DNA of 64,000 bases. Origin: Streptomyces asiaticus (GTDB lineage: Bacteria; Actinomycetota; Actinomycetes; Streptomycetales; Streptomycetaceae). The notes beneath the pieces were generated by a model that was not told the origin of the DNA, ran no database searches, and worked only from the letters and a program-made list of their open reading frames with translations. The first letter of the stretch is position 1. Every line of letters starts with the position of its first letter. Positions 54,377 to 63,196 of the stretch are shown here, piece after piece. The position numbers and the translations under genes are program-made. The stretch lies in NCBI RefSeq assembly GCF_018138715.1, contig NZ_JAGSHX010000006.1, positions 5,084,001 through 5,148,000 of the forward strand, given 5' to 3'.

Positions 54377-55702
54377 TTGTCGTCCGCCCTCAAGGCGTCC
54401 CCCCAGGGGTCGTCGTCCTTCCGCCTGCCCAAGGTGCCCTTCTGGGCGCAGATCCTGCTGGGCCTCGTCCTCGGTGTGGTGCTCGGCTGGATCGCCCGCA
54501 GCGGTGACGTCGGCTGGCTGGTCACCACGCTCGACAAGATCGGCACCATCTTCGTCCAGCTGCTGAAGCTGGCCGTCGCCCCGCTGGTGTTCTTCGCGAT
54601 CCTGATCTCGATCACCAATCTGCGGAACGTCAACAACGCCGCCCGGCTGGCGACCCGTACCCTGCTGTGGTTCATGGCCACCTCGCTCATCGCCGTCGCC
54701 ATCGGCCTGGCGATCGGGCTGGTGACCAACCCGGGCGCCGGGACCGACCTGACTCCCAAGGACGGCGCCAAGCCCGACCACGCGGGCTCCTGGCTGGACT
54801 TCCTCACCGGCATCGTGCCGACCGACGTCATCACCCCGTTCACCGAGCTGAACGTGTTGCAGATCGTCTTCATCGCCGCCGTCGCGGGCGTCGCCGCCCT
54901 CCAGCTCGGTGAGAAGGCCCAGCCGATCCTCACCCTGAGCCAGTCGGTGCTCGAACTGCTCCAGAAGGCCCTGTGGTGGGTCATCCGGCTCGCCCCGCTG
55001 GGCACCCTGGGCCTCATCGGCACCGCCATCGCCGACTACGGCTGGAACCTGATCGGCAAGTACGCGACCTTCACCGCCGACATCTACATCGGCTGCGCGC
55101 TGGTGATGTTCGGCGTCTACCCGCTGCTGCTCGCGACGGTCGCCAAGGTCAACCCCCTGAACTTCTTCAAGGGCGCCTGGCCCGCCATCCAGCTCGCCTT
55201 CGTCTCCCGCTCCTCGGTCGGCACCATGCCGCTGACCCAGAAGGTCACCGAGCGGCTGGGCGTCCCCAAGGAGTACGCCTCCTTCGCGGTGCCCTTCGGC
55301 TCGACGACGAAGATGGACGGCTGCGCCTCGATCTACCCCGCGATCGCCGCGATCTTCATCGCCCAGATCTTCGACGTGAACCTCGGCGTCGGCGACTACC
55401 TCCTGATCGCCTTCGTCTCGGTGATCGGCTCCGCCGCCACCGCCGGCCTTACGGGCGCCACCGTCATGCTGACTCTGACCCTCTCCACCCTGGGGCTGCC
55501 CCTGGAGGGCGTCGGCCTGCTGATGGCCATCGACCCGGTCCTGGACATGATGCGGACCGCCACCAACGTGGCCGGGCAGTCGCTGATACCCGTGATCGTC
55601 TCGGCCCGCGAGAAGATCCTCGACCACGAGGCGTACGCCTACGCCAGCGCCTCCCCGCTGGACGACCGCGACGAGCCGGAGCCCCAGCTGGCCGCCGCGT
55701 AA
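54377..55702 (+). CDS. Dicarboxylate/amino acid:cation symporter (DAACS), possible cystine transporter
   Basis: A 441-residue membrane protein of the GltP/DctA/TcyP family with eight helices and two hairpins. The hairpin 1 serine motif is SRSSVGTMPLT, the sodium site is TTKMDGCAS (NMDGT-like), and helix 8 has DPVLDMMRTATNVAGQ, holding the Asp and Arg that contact amino-acid substrates. TTG 54377 is preferred because GGAG lies 8 nt upstream; GTG 54368 is the alternative. The Cys-rich leader peptide upstream suggests control by cysteine, so L-cystine (TcyP also belongs to this family) is a likely substrate, though glutamate or dicarboxylates are possible. Confidence 0.88.
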   Translation: MSSALKASPQGSSSFRLPKVPFWAQILLGLVLGVVLGWIARSGDVGWLVTTLDKIGTIFVQLLKLAVAPLVFFAILISITNLRNVNNAARLATRTLLWFMATSLIAVAIGLAIGLVTNPGAGTDLTPKDGAKPDHAGSWLDFLTGIVPTDVITPFTELNVLQIVFIAAVAGVAALQLGEKAQPILTLSQSVLELLQKALWWVIRLAPLGTLGLIGTAIADYGWNLIGKYATFTADIYIGCALVMFGVYPLLLATVAKVNPLNFFKGAWPAIQLAFVSRSSVGTMPLTQKVTERLGVPKEYASFAVPFGSTTKMDGCASIYPAIAAIFIAQIFDVNLGVGDYLLIAFVSVIGSAATAGLTGATVMLTLTLSTLGLPLEGVGLLMAIDPVLDMMRTATNVAGQSLIPVIVSAREKILDHEAYAYASASPLDDRDEPEPQLAAA

Positions 55703-55722
55703 CACCTGCCCCGAGCGGCAAG

Positions 55723-55759
55723 CGGTGCCCCCGGGACCTTCCTCGGTCCGGGGGCACCG
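55723..55759. terminator. Terminator between symporter and SMR genes
   Basis: CGGTGCCCCCGGGACC pairs with GGTCCGGGGGCACCG around a 6-nt loop, between convergent genes. Confidence 0.88.
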
Positions 55760-55765
55760 TGCCGT

Positions 55766-56086
55766 TCACCCGCCCGCCGTGGCCTCCAGGCCCACGATGG
55801 CCACCACCAGCAGGAGCAGGAAGAAGATCCGGGCCGGGGTGACCGGTTCGTGGAAGAGGAGCATGCCCAGCAGAGCGGTGCCGACCGCGCCGATGCCGAC
55901 CCAGACGCCGTAGGCCGTGCCGATGGGCAGGCTCTTCACCGCCGCGCTCAGCAGCCCCATGCTCACGATCAGACCGGCGACGGTGAACACACTGGGCCAC
56001 AGCCGGGTGAAGCCGTCGCTCAGCTTCATGCCGATCGACCAGCAGATCTCGAACAGCCCGGCGGTGAGCAGCAGGACCCATGCCAT
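55766..56086 (-). CDS. gdx: SMR-family guanidinium exporter (SugE/Gdx type)
   Basis: A 106-residue protein with four transmembrane helices. The essential membrane Glu is Glu13 in AGLFEICWSIGMKLSDGF, and IGTAYGVWVGIGAVGTALLG is the SugE/Gdx signature. Gdx proteins export guanidinium in exchange for protons as antiparallel dimers. The guanidine-III riboswitch 37 nt upstream makes this function almost certain. ATG 56086 has GGAGG upstream. Confidence 0.93.
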   Translation of the reverse strand: MAWVLLLTAGLFEICWSIGMKLSDGFTRLWPSVFTVAGLIVSMGLLSAAVKSLPIGTAYGVWVGIGAVGTALLGMLLFHEPVTPARIFFLLLLVVAIVGLEATAGG

Positions 56087-56122
56087 GACGGCACCTCCGT
56101 GAAGTCTCTCGATTACGGGGGT

Positions 56123-56163
56123 GCGTCGTCTTTGCGGGTCCCGGTACGGCGCGTCTCGTCGGG
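56123..56163 (-). promoter_or_regulatory. Guanidine-III riboswitch (ykkC-III)
   Basis: The 41-nt minus-strand segment begins CCCGACGAG, continues ACGCGCCGTACCGGG and ends GCAAAGACGACGC. It matches the conserved guanidine-III fold seen in actinobacteria: P1 CCCG/CGGG, the ACGAG and GCGCCGTAC core, and the final AAGAC-rich strand. A GGTCGGG just upstream can pair with CCCGAC as an alternative stem, and GCACC just downstream can pair with GGTGC of the gdx ribosome site, so translation control is plausible. Confidence 0.9.
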
Positions 56164-56192
56164 CTCCTCCCGACCGTAGCAAACCCCCCGCG

Positions 56193-57224
56193 TCAGCTGA
56201 GCCGGGCGGTGAGCAGGGGGAGGGCGTGGGTGAGTTCGCGTTCCCAGTAGGGCCAGGTGTGGGTGCCGGGGCCGTAGAGGTGGGCGGTGACGGCCAGGCC
56301 GTGGGCGCGGGCACGGCGCACATAGCGCTGGGCCATCTCGCCGAGGCCGCGCTCCAGGGCGTCCTCGGGGCGGCCCGGCGGGTCGAGGGGGCCGGGGGTG
56401 CCGTTGCCGCAGGCGACGTAGAGCGGGTAGCCGCGGGGGAGCCGGGGGATCAGGGCGTACGGGTTGTGGGCGTCCCAGAGCGCGGACTGGGCGGCGGGGT
56501 CTCCCCAGAGGGCCGTCGGGTCGGCGCCTTGGCCCGTAAGGAGGTTCTGGATACCGGCCGGGTCCAGGGTGGTGTGGATGACCCCGCTGAACGAGGCCGC
56601 CGCGCGGAAGAGGCGGGGGTGGCGGGCGGCGTAGGAGAGGGCGCCGAAGCCGCCCATGGACAGACCGGCGATCGCCCGGTGACCGTTGGCCCGCAGCGCG
56701 CGCTCCAGCAGCGGGAGCAACTCGGCCAGGTGGAAGGTCTCCCAGGCGGGCGGGCCGTAGTGGCCGCCGTTCCACCAGTTGGAGTAGAAGCCGGCGGGAC
56801 CGCCCTCGGGCGAGACGATCAGGGCCGGGGTGGCGGCGGTGATGGCCTCGACATCGGTGTTACGGGTCCATGCCTCCCAGCCGGGGCCCGGGTCGCAGCA
56901 CCCGTGGAGCAGGTAGAGGACGGGCCAGCGGTGGTGGGGTCTGCGGTCGTAGCCGGTGGGGAGGAGGACGCGGGCGTGGCCCTCGCGGCCCAGCGCGGGC
57001 GAGTCGACCGTCAGGTCCAGAACGCGCTCGCCGACGCGCTCCGCGGCGACGAGGCGTGCGTGGGTGGGCGCCGCGCGTCCGGCAAGGGCTTCCGGGGAAC
57101 GGGCCCTTGAGGAGCCGGCCTTCGAGGAGTCGGGCTCCGCGGAACGGGCTTCCGCGCGGGCGGGGAGGAGCGGTGCGGCGGCCAGCGCGGTCAGCGCGGC
57201 GAGCGTGCGACGGCGGTTCGGCAT
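56193..57224 (-). CDS. Secreted alpha/beta-hydrolase esterase (esterase D/antigen 85-like)
   Basis: A 343-residue exported esterase with a signal peptide (cut near ARA, residue 24). The nucleophile is Ser in AGLSMGGFGALSYA; LYLLHGCCD is the oxyanion strand, FYSNWWNGGHYGP and WETFHLAELLP are typical of the esterase family that includes the mycolyltransferase-like proteins, and the catalytic His is in YGPGTHTWPYW. ATG 57224 has AAGGAG upstream. Divergent from the TetR gene, which may regulate it. Ends 30 bp before the riboswitch on the same strand, so it may read through into gdx. Confidence 0.87.
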   Translation of the reverse strand: MPNRRRTLAALTALAAAPLLPARAEARSAEPDSSKAGSSRARSPEALAGRAAPTHARLVAAERVGERVLDLTVDSPALGREGHARVLLPTGYDRRPHHRWPVLYLLHGCCDPGPGWEAWTRNTDVEAITAATPALIVSPEGGPAGFYSNWWNGGHYGPPAWETFHLAELLPLLERALRANGHRAIAGLSMGGFGALSYAARHPRLFRAAASFSGVIHTTLDPAGIQNLLTGQGADPTALWGDPAAQSALWDAHNPYALIPRLPRGYPLYVACGNGTPGPLDPPGRPEDALERGLGEMAQRYVRRARAHGLAVTAHLYGPGTHTWPYWERELTHALPLLTARLS

Positions 57225-57356
57225 CGTTCGTTCTCCTTCGCGGCACTGCGTTACGGAGCTGAACGGGGCACGGTGCGTGGTCAGTTGAAACTTTGATGTC
57301 GTCGGGCGGCCGTGGCAAGAGCGCCGACAGTGGTCCCACGTAGGCTTGTCCGCGAT

Positions 57357-58061
57357 ATGTGTGCGGGGGCACGATCGAAGGGGGCGGCCTGCGTGGGCGG
57401 GGCGACGGGGAGCAAGCGCGTGCCACGGGCCGTGCGGGAGCAGCAGATGCTGGACGCGGGGGTGCGGGCCTTCGCGCGCAGCGGCTATCAGAACGCCTCG
57501 ATGGACGACATCGCCGAGCTCGCCGGGGTCTCCAAACCGCTGGTCTATCTCTATCTCAACTCCAAGGACGAGCTGTTCACGGCGTGCATACGGCGGGAGG
57601 CCGCCGCGCTGGTGACCGCGGTCCGGGCCGCCGTGGAGCGGGACGCGCCCGCCGACCGGCAGTTGTGGAGCGGGCTGAGCGGCTTCTTCGCGCACACGGC
57701 CGAACATCCCGACGGCTGGACGCTGTTGCATGTGCAGGCCCGTACGCAGGGGCGGTCCTTCGCCCGTGAAGTGGTCGCGATGCGGGCGGAGATCGTGGAG
57801 TTCGTGACGCAGCTGATAGGCGCGGCGGCGCGGGAGCAGGCGCGCGGGGCGGCGCGCGCCCGGACCCTCGCGGGCACCGAGGTGTCCGGGCTCGCGCACG
57901 CGCTGGTGGGCGCGGCCGAGTCGCTCGCGGACTGGACGGCGGACGGGCGAGCGGGTGGGCCGTCGGCCAAGGAGGCCGCGGCCACCCTGATGAACTTCGC
58001 CTGGGCCGGGCTGGGGAATCTGCTCCAGGGGCAGGGGTGGTCGTCCGAGCGGGCCGGCTGA
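57357..58061 (+). CDS. TetR-family transcriptional regulator
   Basis: A 234-residue regulator with a TetR DNA-binding domain at about 25-75 (FARSGYQNASMDDIAELAGV, KPLVYLYLNSKDELF) and an all-helical ligand domain. ATG 57357 is preceded by TAGGCT at 11 nt, a -10-like box, so the message may be leaderless or nearly so. It is divergent from the esterase with a 132-bp spacer, which has a weak AGTTGAAACT palindrome at 57283. Confidence 0.85.
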   Translation: MCAGARSKGAACVGGATGSKRVPRAVREQQMLDAGVRAFARSGYQNASMDDIAELAGVSKPLVYLYLNSKDELFTACIRREAAALVTAVRAAVERDAPADRQLWSGLSGFFAHTAEHPDGWTLLHVQARTQGRSFAREVVAMRAEIVEFVTQLIGAAAREQARGAARARTLAGTEVSGLAHALVGAAESLADWTADGRAGGPSAKEAAATLMNFAWAGLGNLLQGQGWSSERAG

Positions 58062-58085
58062 CGGGCGGGGCGGCTGACGGGCGGT

Positions 58086-58172
58086 GTCAGCCGGGCCTCA
58101 CGCGGCGCGGTTGTCCCGCATCGGGTCCGTCAGGCCGGGCCTTACGCGGCGCGGTTGCCGCGCGTCGGCTCG
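58086..58172. repeat. Imperfect tandem duplication of ~43 bp
   Basis: TCAGCCGGGCCTCACGCGGC and TCAGGCCGGGCCTTACGCGG begin two consecutive similar units. The second unit contains the stop codon of the lipase remnant. Confidence 0.8.
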
Positions 58173-58350
58173 TCCGCCAGCCGTCCGGCCATCCACTCCA
58201 GGGCCGTCGGTATCCCGGTCACCGCCGTGGTGACATGGTCCAGCGGATAGTCCTTCCACTCCACCGGCACGCCCCGGGCGCACCAGCGGTCGCGCAGCGC
58301 CGCGCCGACCCGGTACGGGATCAGCTCGTCCACCGTGCCCTGGTAGAGAG
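58142..58350 (-). pseudogene. C-terminal fragment of a secretory lipase (LIP family)
   Basis: About 65 codons ending at TGA 58142 read LYQGTVDELIPYRVGAAL, the Asp-containing end of the alpha/beta-hydrolase fold of secretory lipases, then DHVTTAVTGIPTALEWM with the catalytic His. The rest of the gene is missing; the sequence to the right is an AraC-type regulator. The junction is near 58346-58354. Confidence 0.8.
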
Positions 58351-58998
58351 ACGACGGGGGCGGTCAGCCAGCGGCGGTCGATACCGGCCGCGGTGCGCGG
58401 TGCCCCGAACCGGGGCGGGCACCCGAAGAGCGGCTCGTAGTCCTCGGCGTACGGGGGCGGGGGATACGCGAACTGGGCGCACAGCAGCGGGATCCGCCGC
58501 CCGATCAGCCAGCCCGCGACCCGGTGCCAGACGAGCATGAGCCATTCGGCGACGATATGGCTCTCGGCCGCCGTAAGGGCGTCCTCATGCGGGCCCAACC
58601 CGCCGCGCAGGGCGAACACCGCCTCCCGGCCCCGGCCCGCGCCGCGATCCAGGGCCAGATGGGGGCCGCCGGGGAAGAGCCGGTAGACGCGGGCGCCGCG
58701 CTCCACCGCCGTGCCGAGGTCGGGGCAGCCCAGCGCGACGTAGCACATCATCGCGAAGGTGCCGGGCCGGCTGCGGATGGTCCCCAGCCCCAGGAACTCG
58801 TCCCCCGTGGCCCGGTGCAGGGCGCGCACCAGCCGGGCGAACTGCTCGGGGGAGACGCGGGCGCGGTCGTCGGTGAGCAGCAGCGGGGGTTATCCGGGCC
58901 CGCTGGAGCAGGGGGACGGTGTCGAGGCCGAGCCGCTGCGCACCGCGCAGCGCGGCCCGCACATGGTGCACCGTCACCGTCCGCCGCCCGTGCCCCAT
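58350..58998 (-). pseudogene. Truncated AraC-family regulator (AraC-binding-like N-terminal domain)
   Basis: From ATG 58998 the product is the N-terminal effector domain of an AraC regulator (TVTVHHVRAALRGAQRLG, LGLGTIRSRPGTFAMMCY, then HIVAEWLMLVWHRVAGWLIG and PPRFGAPRTAAGIDRRWL). It has one extra base in the C/G run at about 58885-58889 that shifts the frame after RARITP, and it ends at the lipase junction before the DNA-binding domain. Both faults make it non-functional as a regulator. Confidence 0.8.
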
Positions 58999-59182
58999 GG
59001 TCAAAACCGTGCCCGAGCGGGGGTGCCGCGTCAGCGGTGCGTCGCGGGGCCCCTACGCGGCGTGAGCGCCGTAAGGGCGACATGAGCGCCATAGGGGCGG
59101 TGGTGAGCGCCTTGAGGAGGGTGTCAGGCCCTACGGGCTATCCTCGACGGGCCCGGACGGACGTGTGAGAGCGGGGAACGAC

Positions 59183-59629
59183 ATGGCCACCACCCGACGG
59201 CCCGCGACGGCCGAATGGCTCGGACTCGAGCCCCATCCTGAGGGCGGCTGGTACCGGGAGACCTGGCGCAGCGATGTCACGGTGCGGCCGCCGGGGTACG
59301 ACGGCGAGCGCGTGACCGCCACGGCGATCTACTTCCTGTTGACTCCGGGTGAGGAGTCCCGGTGGCACGTGGTGCGCTCGGCCGAGCTGTGGCTGTGGCA
59401 CAGCGGCGGCCCGCTGCGGCTCCGGCTGGGCGGTACGGGCGACGCCCCGGAGGCGGCCCCCACCGAGGTGCTCCTGGGCCCCGATATCGCCTCCGGCCAG
59501 CGCCCCCAGGTCGTCATCCCGCCGGGCGTCTGGCAGGCGGCCCGTCCGGAGGTGGACGAGGAGGCCCTGGTGAGCTGTGTGGTCTCCCCGGGCTTCGACT
59601 TCGCCGACTTCCGGCTGCTGGAGGACTGA
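59183..59629 (+). CDS. DUF985/cupin domain protein
   Basis: A 148-residue cupin-fold protein of the DUF985 type: WLGLEPHPEGGWYRETWRS, then AIYFLLTPGEESRWHVV, ELWLWHSGGPLRLRL and VVIPPGVWQAARP, the two cupin motifs. Family members are predicted small-molecule binding or isomerase-like proteins; role unknown. ATG 59183 has GGGGAA upstream. Confidence 0.85.
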   Translation: MATTRRPATAEWLGLEPHPEGGWYRETWRSDVTVRPPGYDGERVTATAIYFLLTPGEESRWHVVRSAELWLWHSGGPLRLRLGGTGDAPEAAPTEVLLGPDIASGQRPQVVIPPGVWQAARPEVDEEALVSCVVSPGFDFADFRLLED

Positions 59630-59744
59630 GCACATCCAGGCACGGGACCCAGAGCCACGGGCCTCAGAGTCACGGCCCCAAGCCACGGCCCCCAAGCCAT
59701 GGGCCCCAAAAGGCAGGCGGCCCCACAGCAGAAGGCCCCAAAAG

Positions 59745-59788
59745 GCAGGAGCCCCGCCTCCCCGCTGGGCGGGGAGCAGGGGCTCCTT
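59745..59788. terminator. Bidirectional terminator between cupin and cold-shock genes
   Basis: AGGAGCCCC-GC-CTCCCCGC pairs with GCGGGGAG-CA-GGGGCTCCT, a long stem 17 bp past the cspA stop. Upstream, 59640-59745 holds degenerate GGCCCCAAA/GGCCCCAAG repeats with no gene. Confidence 0.82.
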
Positions 59789-59805
59789 GGGTGGTGCTGT
59801 TCTGA

Positions 59806-60009
59806 TCAGACGGCGCTGACGTTCTCCGCCTGCGGGCCCTTCGGGCCCTGGGTGACGTCGAAGGTCACGGCCTGGTTCTCCTCGAGAGAACGGAAGCCGG
59901 TCGCGTTGATCGCGGAGTAGTGAACGAAGACATCGGGGCCGCCGCCGTCCTGGGCGATGAAGCCGAAGCCCTTCTCGGCGTTGAACCACTTGACGGTTCC
60001 GGTAGCCAT
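59806..60009 (-). CDS. Cold-shock protein (CspA family)
   Basis: A 67-residue OB-fold nucleic-acid-binding protein. RNP1 is KGFGFI and RNP2 is VFVHY, in the order [25 protein letters not shown]. It binds single-stranded RNA and DNA and melts RNA structure. ATG 60009 has AAGGAGG upstream. The gene is preceded by a long A+T-richer leader with a terminator-like hairpin. Confidence 0.96.
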   Translation of the reverse strand: MATGTVKWFNAEKGFGFIAQDGGGPDVFVHYSAINATGFRSLEENQAVTFDVTQGPKGPQAENVSAV

Positions 60010-60073
60010 AAGCCCTCCTTGGGCCAAAGGGTTGCCCTGCTCCAGAACCTGCAAGAAGTCTGAAAACTACAAA

Positions 60074-60100
60074 AGCCTGCGGTTACATGCTCCGCAGGCT
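60074..60100 (-). promoter_or_regulatory. Terminator-like hairpin in the cspA 5' leader
   Basis: On the minus strand AGCCTGCGG pairs with CCGCAGGCT around a 9-nt loop and is followed by TTTTG and TAGTTTTC. It lies 65 nt upstream of the cspA ATG. It could be an attenuator or temperature-sensitive structure for cspA, or end an upstream transcript. Confidence 0.6.
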
Positions 60101-60143
60101 CTGTACTGCAAGGAAACCAAACTGCAACTTGCGGCGAGCCTAG

Positions 60144-61223
<1,080 letters not shown>

Positions 61224-61303
61224 CCTTCCCGACCGCACGACCTGCGGTGGACGGCCGGAAGACCCCCTAAGCTGGATCGGCGCACGGAGGGGGAGGCAAC
61301 GCG

Positions 61304-63070
61304 ATGGATCCGCTGGGAGCGGACGATCCGCAGGTCATCGGCGCCTATCGGCTGCTCGGTCGGCTCGGTTCGGGCGGTATGGGGCGCGTTTTTGTGGGCC
61401 GCAGCGCGGGCGGGCGCACGGTCGCGGTGAAGGTCGTGCACGCCCATTTCGCGCTGGACGAGGAGTTCCGCGCCCGTTTCCGGCGCGAGGTCGACGCCGC
61501 GCGCCGGGTCGGCGGTGCCTTCACCGCACCGGTCCTGGACGCCGACCCGGAAGCACGTATTCCGTGGGTGGCCACCGGCTATGTGGCGGGCCCTCCGCTC
61601 AACCAGGCCGTGTCCGACGAGGGGCCGCTGCCGGAGCCGTCGGTGCGGGCGCTGGGCGCGGGGCTCGCCGAGGCACTGGCCGCGGTGCACGCCCTCGGCC
61701 TGGTCCACCGCGACGTCAAGCCGTCCAATGTGCTGCTCGCGCTCGACGGTCCGCGGCTGATCGACTTCGGTATCGCCCGGGCCACCGAGGGCACGGTGTC
61801 GCTGACCTCGACCGGCGCCTCCATCGGCTCGCCCGGCTATATGGCGCCCGAGCAGATCCTGGGCGAGAACGTCGAGGGCGCGGCCGATGTCTTCTCGCTC
61901 GGCGCGGTGCTGGCGTACGCGGCGACCGGTGAGCCGCCGTTCCCGGGCGACACCTCGGCCGCGCTGCTGTACAAGGTGGTGCACGACGAGCCCCGGTTCG
62001 GCCATGAGCTGACCGGGGAGCTGCGCGATCTGGTCGCCGCGTGCCTCGCCAAGAACCCGGCCGACCGCCCCACCCCCGAGCAGATCGTGCGGCGCCTCGC
62101 CTCCGAGGACGGCGCCTCGGGGCTGGCACGGCCGGGCTGGCTGCCGGGGGCGCTGGTCGAGCGGGTGAGCCGGCAGGTGGTGGAGCTGCTCGACCTGGAG
62201 GCGGAGGCCGTCGCGGCGCCGTCCGCGCCCGAGTCCGATGCCCGGCCGGCCGGCGACGCACGGCCCGCCCTGGAGCCGCCCGCCGCCGAGCCCTCCGACG
62301 CCGCACCGTCCGCCGAGGACCGCCCGACCCCGCCGCCCACCCCGGCCCTGGGGCCGGTTCCGGCCGCGCCCGTGCTGGGCGCCTTCGGCCCGCCCGACCC
62401 GTCGTACGCCGACGGGCCGCGGGGGAAGGACCGGCCCGACGCCCCTCCGCTCCCCGCCCCGCCGTCGTCGAAGCCGGACGGCGGCCGCAGTGTCTCGCTC
62501 TCCGCCGCCGTCGGCGGTAAGAAGCGCCCCAAGGCGCTGAGCTGCACGCTGGTGCTGTCCGTCGCGGGCGCGCTGGCCGCCGCGACGACCGCCGCCGTGC
62601 TCTTCCGGGTGCTCCCCGGCGGCTCCGACGACAGCGCCGACCAGAACGCCGGCAGCAATCCCCGTCCGTCCGCCACGGAACAGCAGCCGGGAGCCGGGGA
62701 CACCGGATCCGAAAAGGGCGATGTGCCCAAGAAGTTCATCGGCACCTGGCAGGGCGATCTGACCTCGGACTCGGGCATCCCGGTGGGCACCCTGACCATC
62801 ACCTTCCGGCAGGGACACACCGGGCAGGACGTCGCCAGTGGCCGGGTCAAGCTGTCGGTGCTGCGCTGCGACAGCACATGGAAGCTGGTCTCGGCGGCCC
62901 CGAAACAACTCCACCTCGACGCGCGCCTCAAGGGCTCCGAGCCCCAGCAGGGGTGCAGCGACGCCTCGACGGACGAGCACTTCACCCTCACCTCCGACGG
63001 GACGATCAGCTACCGGGCGAAGGACAAACAGGCGGGCGATCCCACGGGCACCCTCCGCAAGCTCAAATGA
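61304..63070 (+). CDS. Ser/Thr protein kinase (PknB-like, one transmembrane helix)
   Basis: A 588-residue receptor-type kinase. Kinase domain about 12-270: LGSGGMGRVFVG (P-loop), AVKVVHAHF (Lys), HRDVKPSN (catalytic loop), IDFGIAR (DFG), GSPGYMAPEQ (APE). Then a Pro/Ala-rich linker, one helix at about 415-435, and an extracellular sensor domain of about 130 residues with two Cys. It has no PASTA repeats. It lies between mqnA and mqnC, as in other Streptomyces. ATG 61304 has GGAGGGGGAGG upstream. Confidence 0.93.
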   Translation: MDPLGADDPQVIGAYRLLGRLGSGGMGRVFVGRSAGGRTVAVKVVHAHFALDEEFRARFRREVDAARRVGGAFTAPVLDADPEARIPWVATGYVAGPPLNQAVSDEGPLPEPSVRALGAGLAEALAAVHALGLVHRDVKPSNVLLALDGPRLIDFGIARATEGTVSLTSTGASIGSPGYMAPEQILGENVEGAADVFSLGAVLAYAATGEPPFPGDTSAALLYKVVHDEPRFGHELTGELRDLVAACLAKNPADRPTPEQIVRRLASEDGASGLARPGWLPGALVERVSRQVVELLDLEAEAVAAPSAPESDARPAGDARPALEPPAAEPSDAAPSAEDRPTPPPTPALGPVPAAPVLGAFGPPDPSYADGPRGKDRPDAPPLPAPPSSKPDGGRSVSLSAAVGGKKRPKALSCTLVLSVAGALAAATTAAVLFRVLPGGSDDSADQNAGSNPRPSATEQQPGAGDTGSEKGDVPKKFIGTWQGDLTSDSGIPVGTLTITFRQGHTGQDVASGRVKLSVLRCDSTWKLVSAAPKQLHLDARLKGSEPQQGCSDASTDEHFTLTSDGTISYRAKDKQAGDPTGTLRKLK

Positions 63071-63196
63071 GCACGCAGCGACGGGTGCGGCGGATACGGG
63101 GGTTAGCAGGTGTGCCCGACACGTACTCGTAGAGGCGTACAGGCCCTGGCGTAGGCTGGGTCGGTCCACCCATAAACCTCCGAAAGGTACGCCCCG

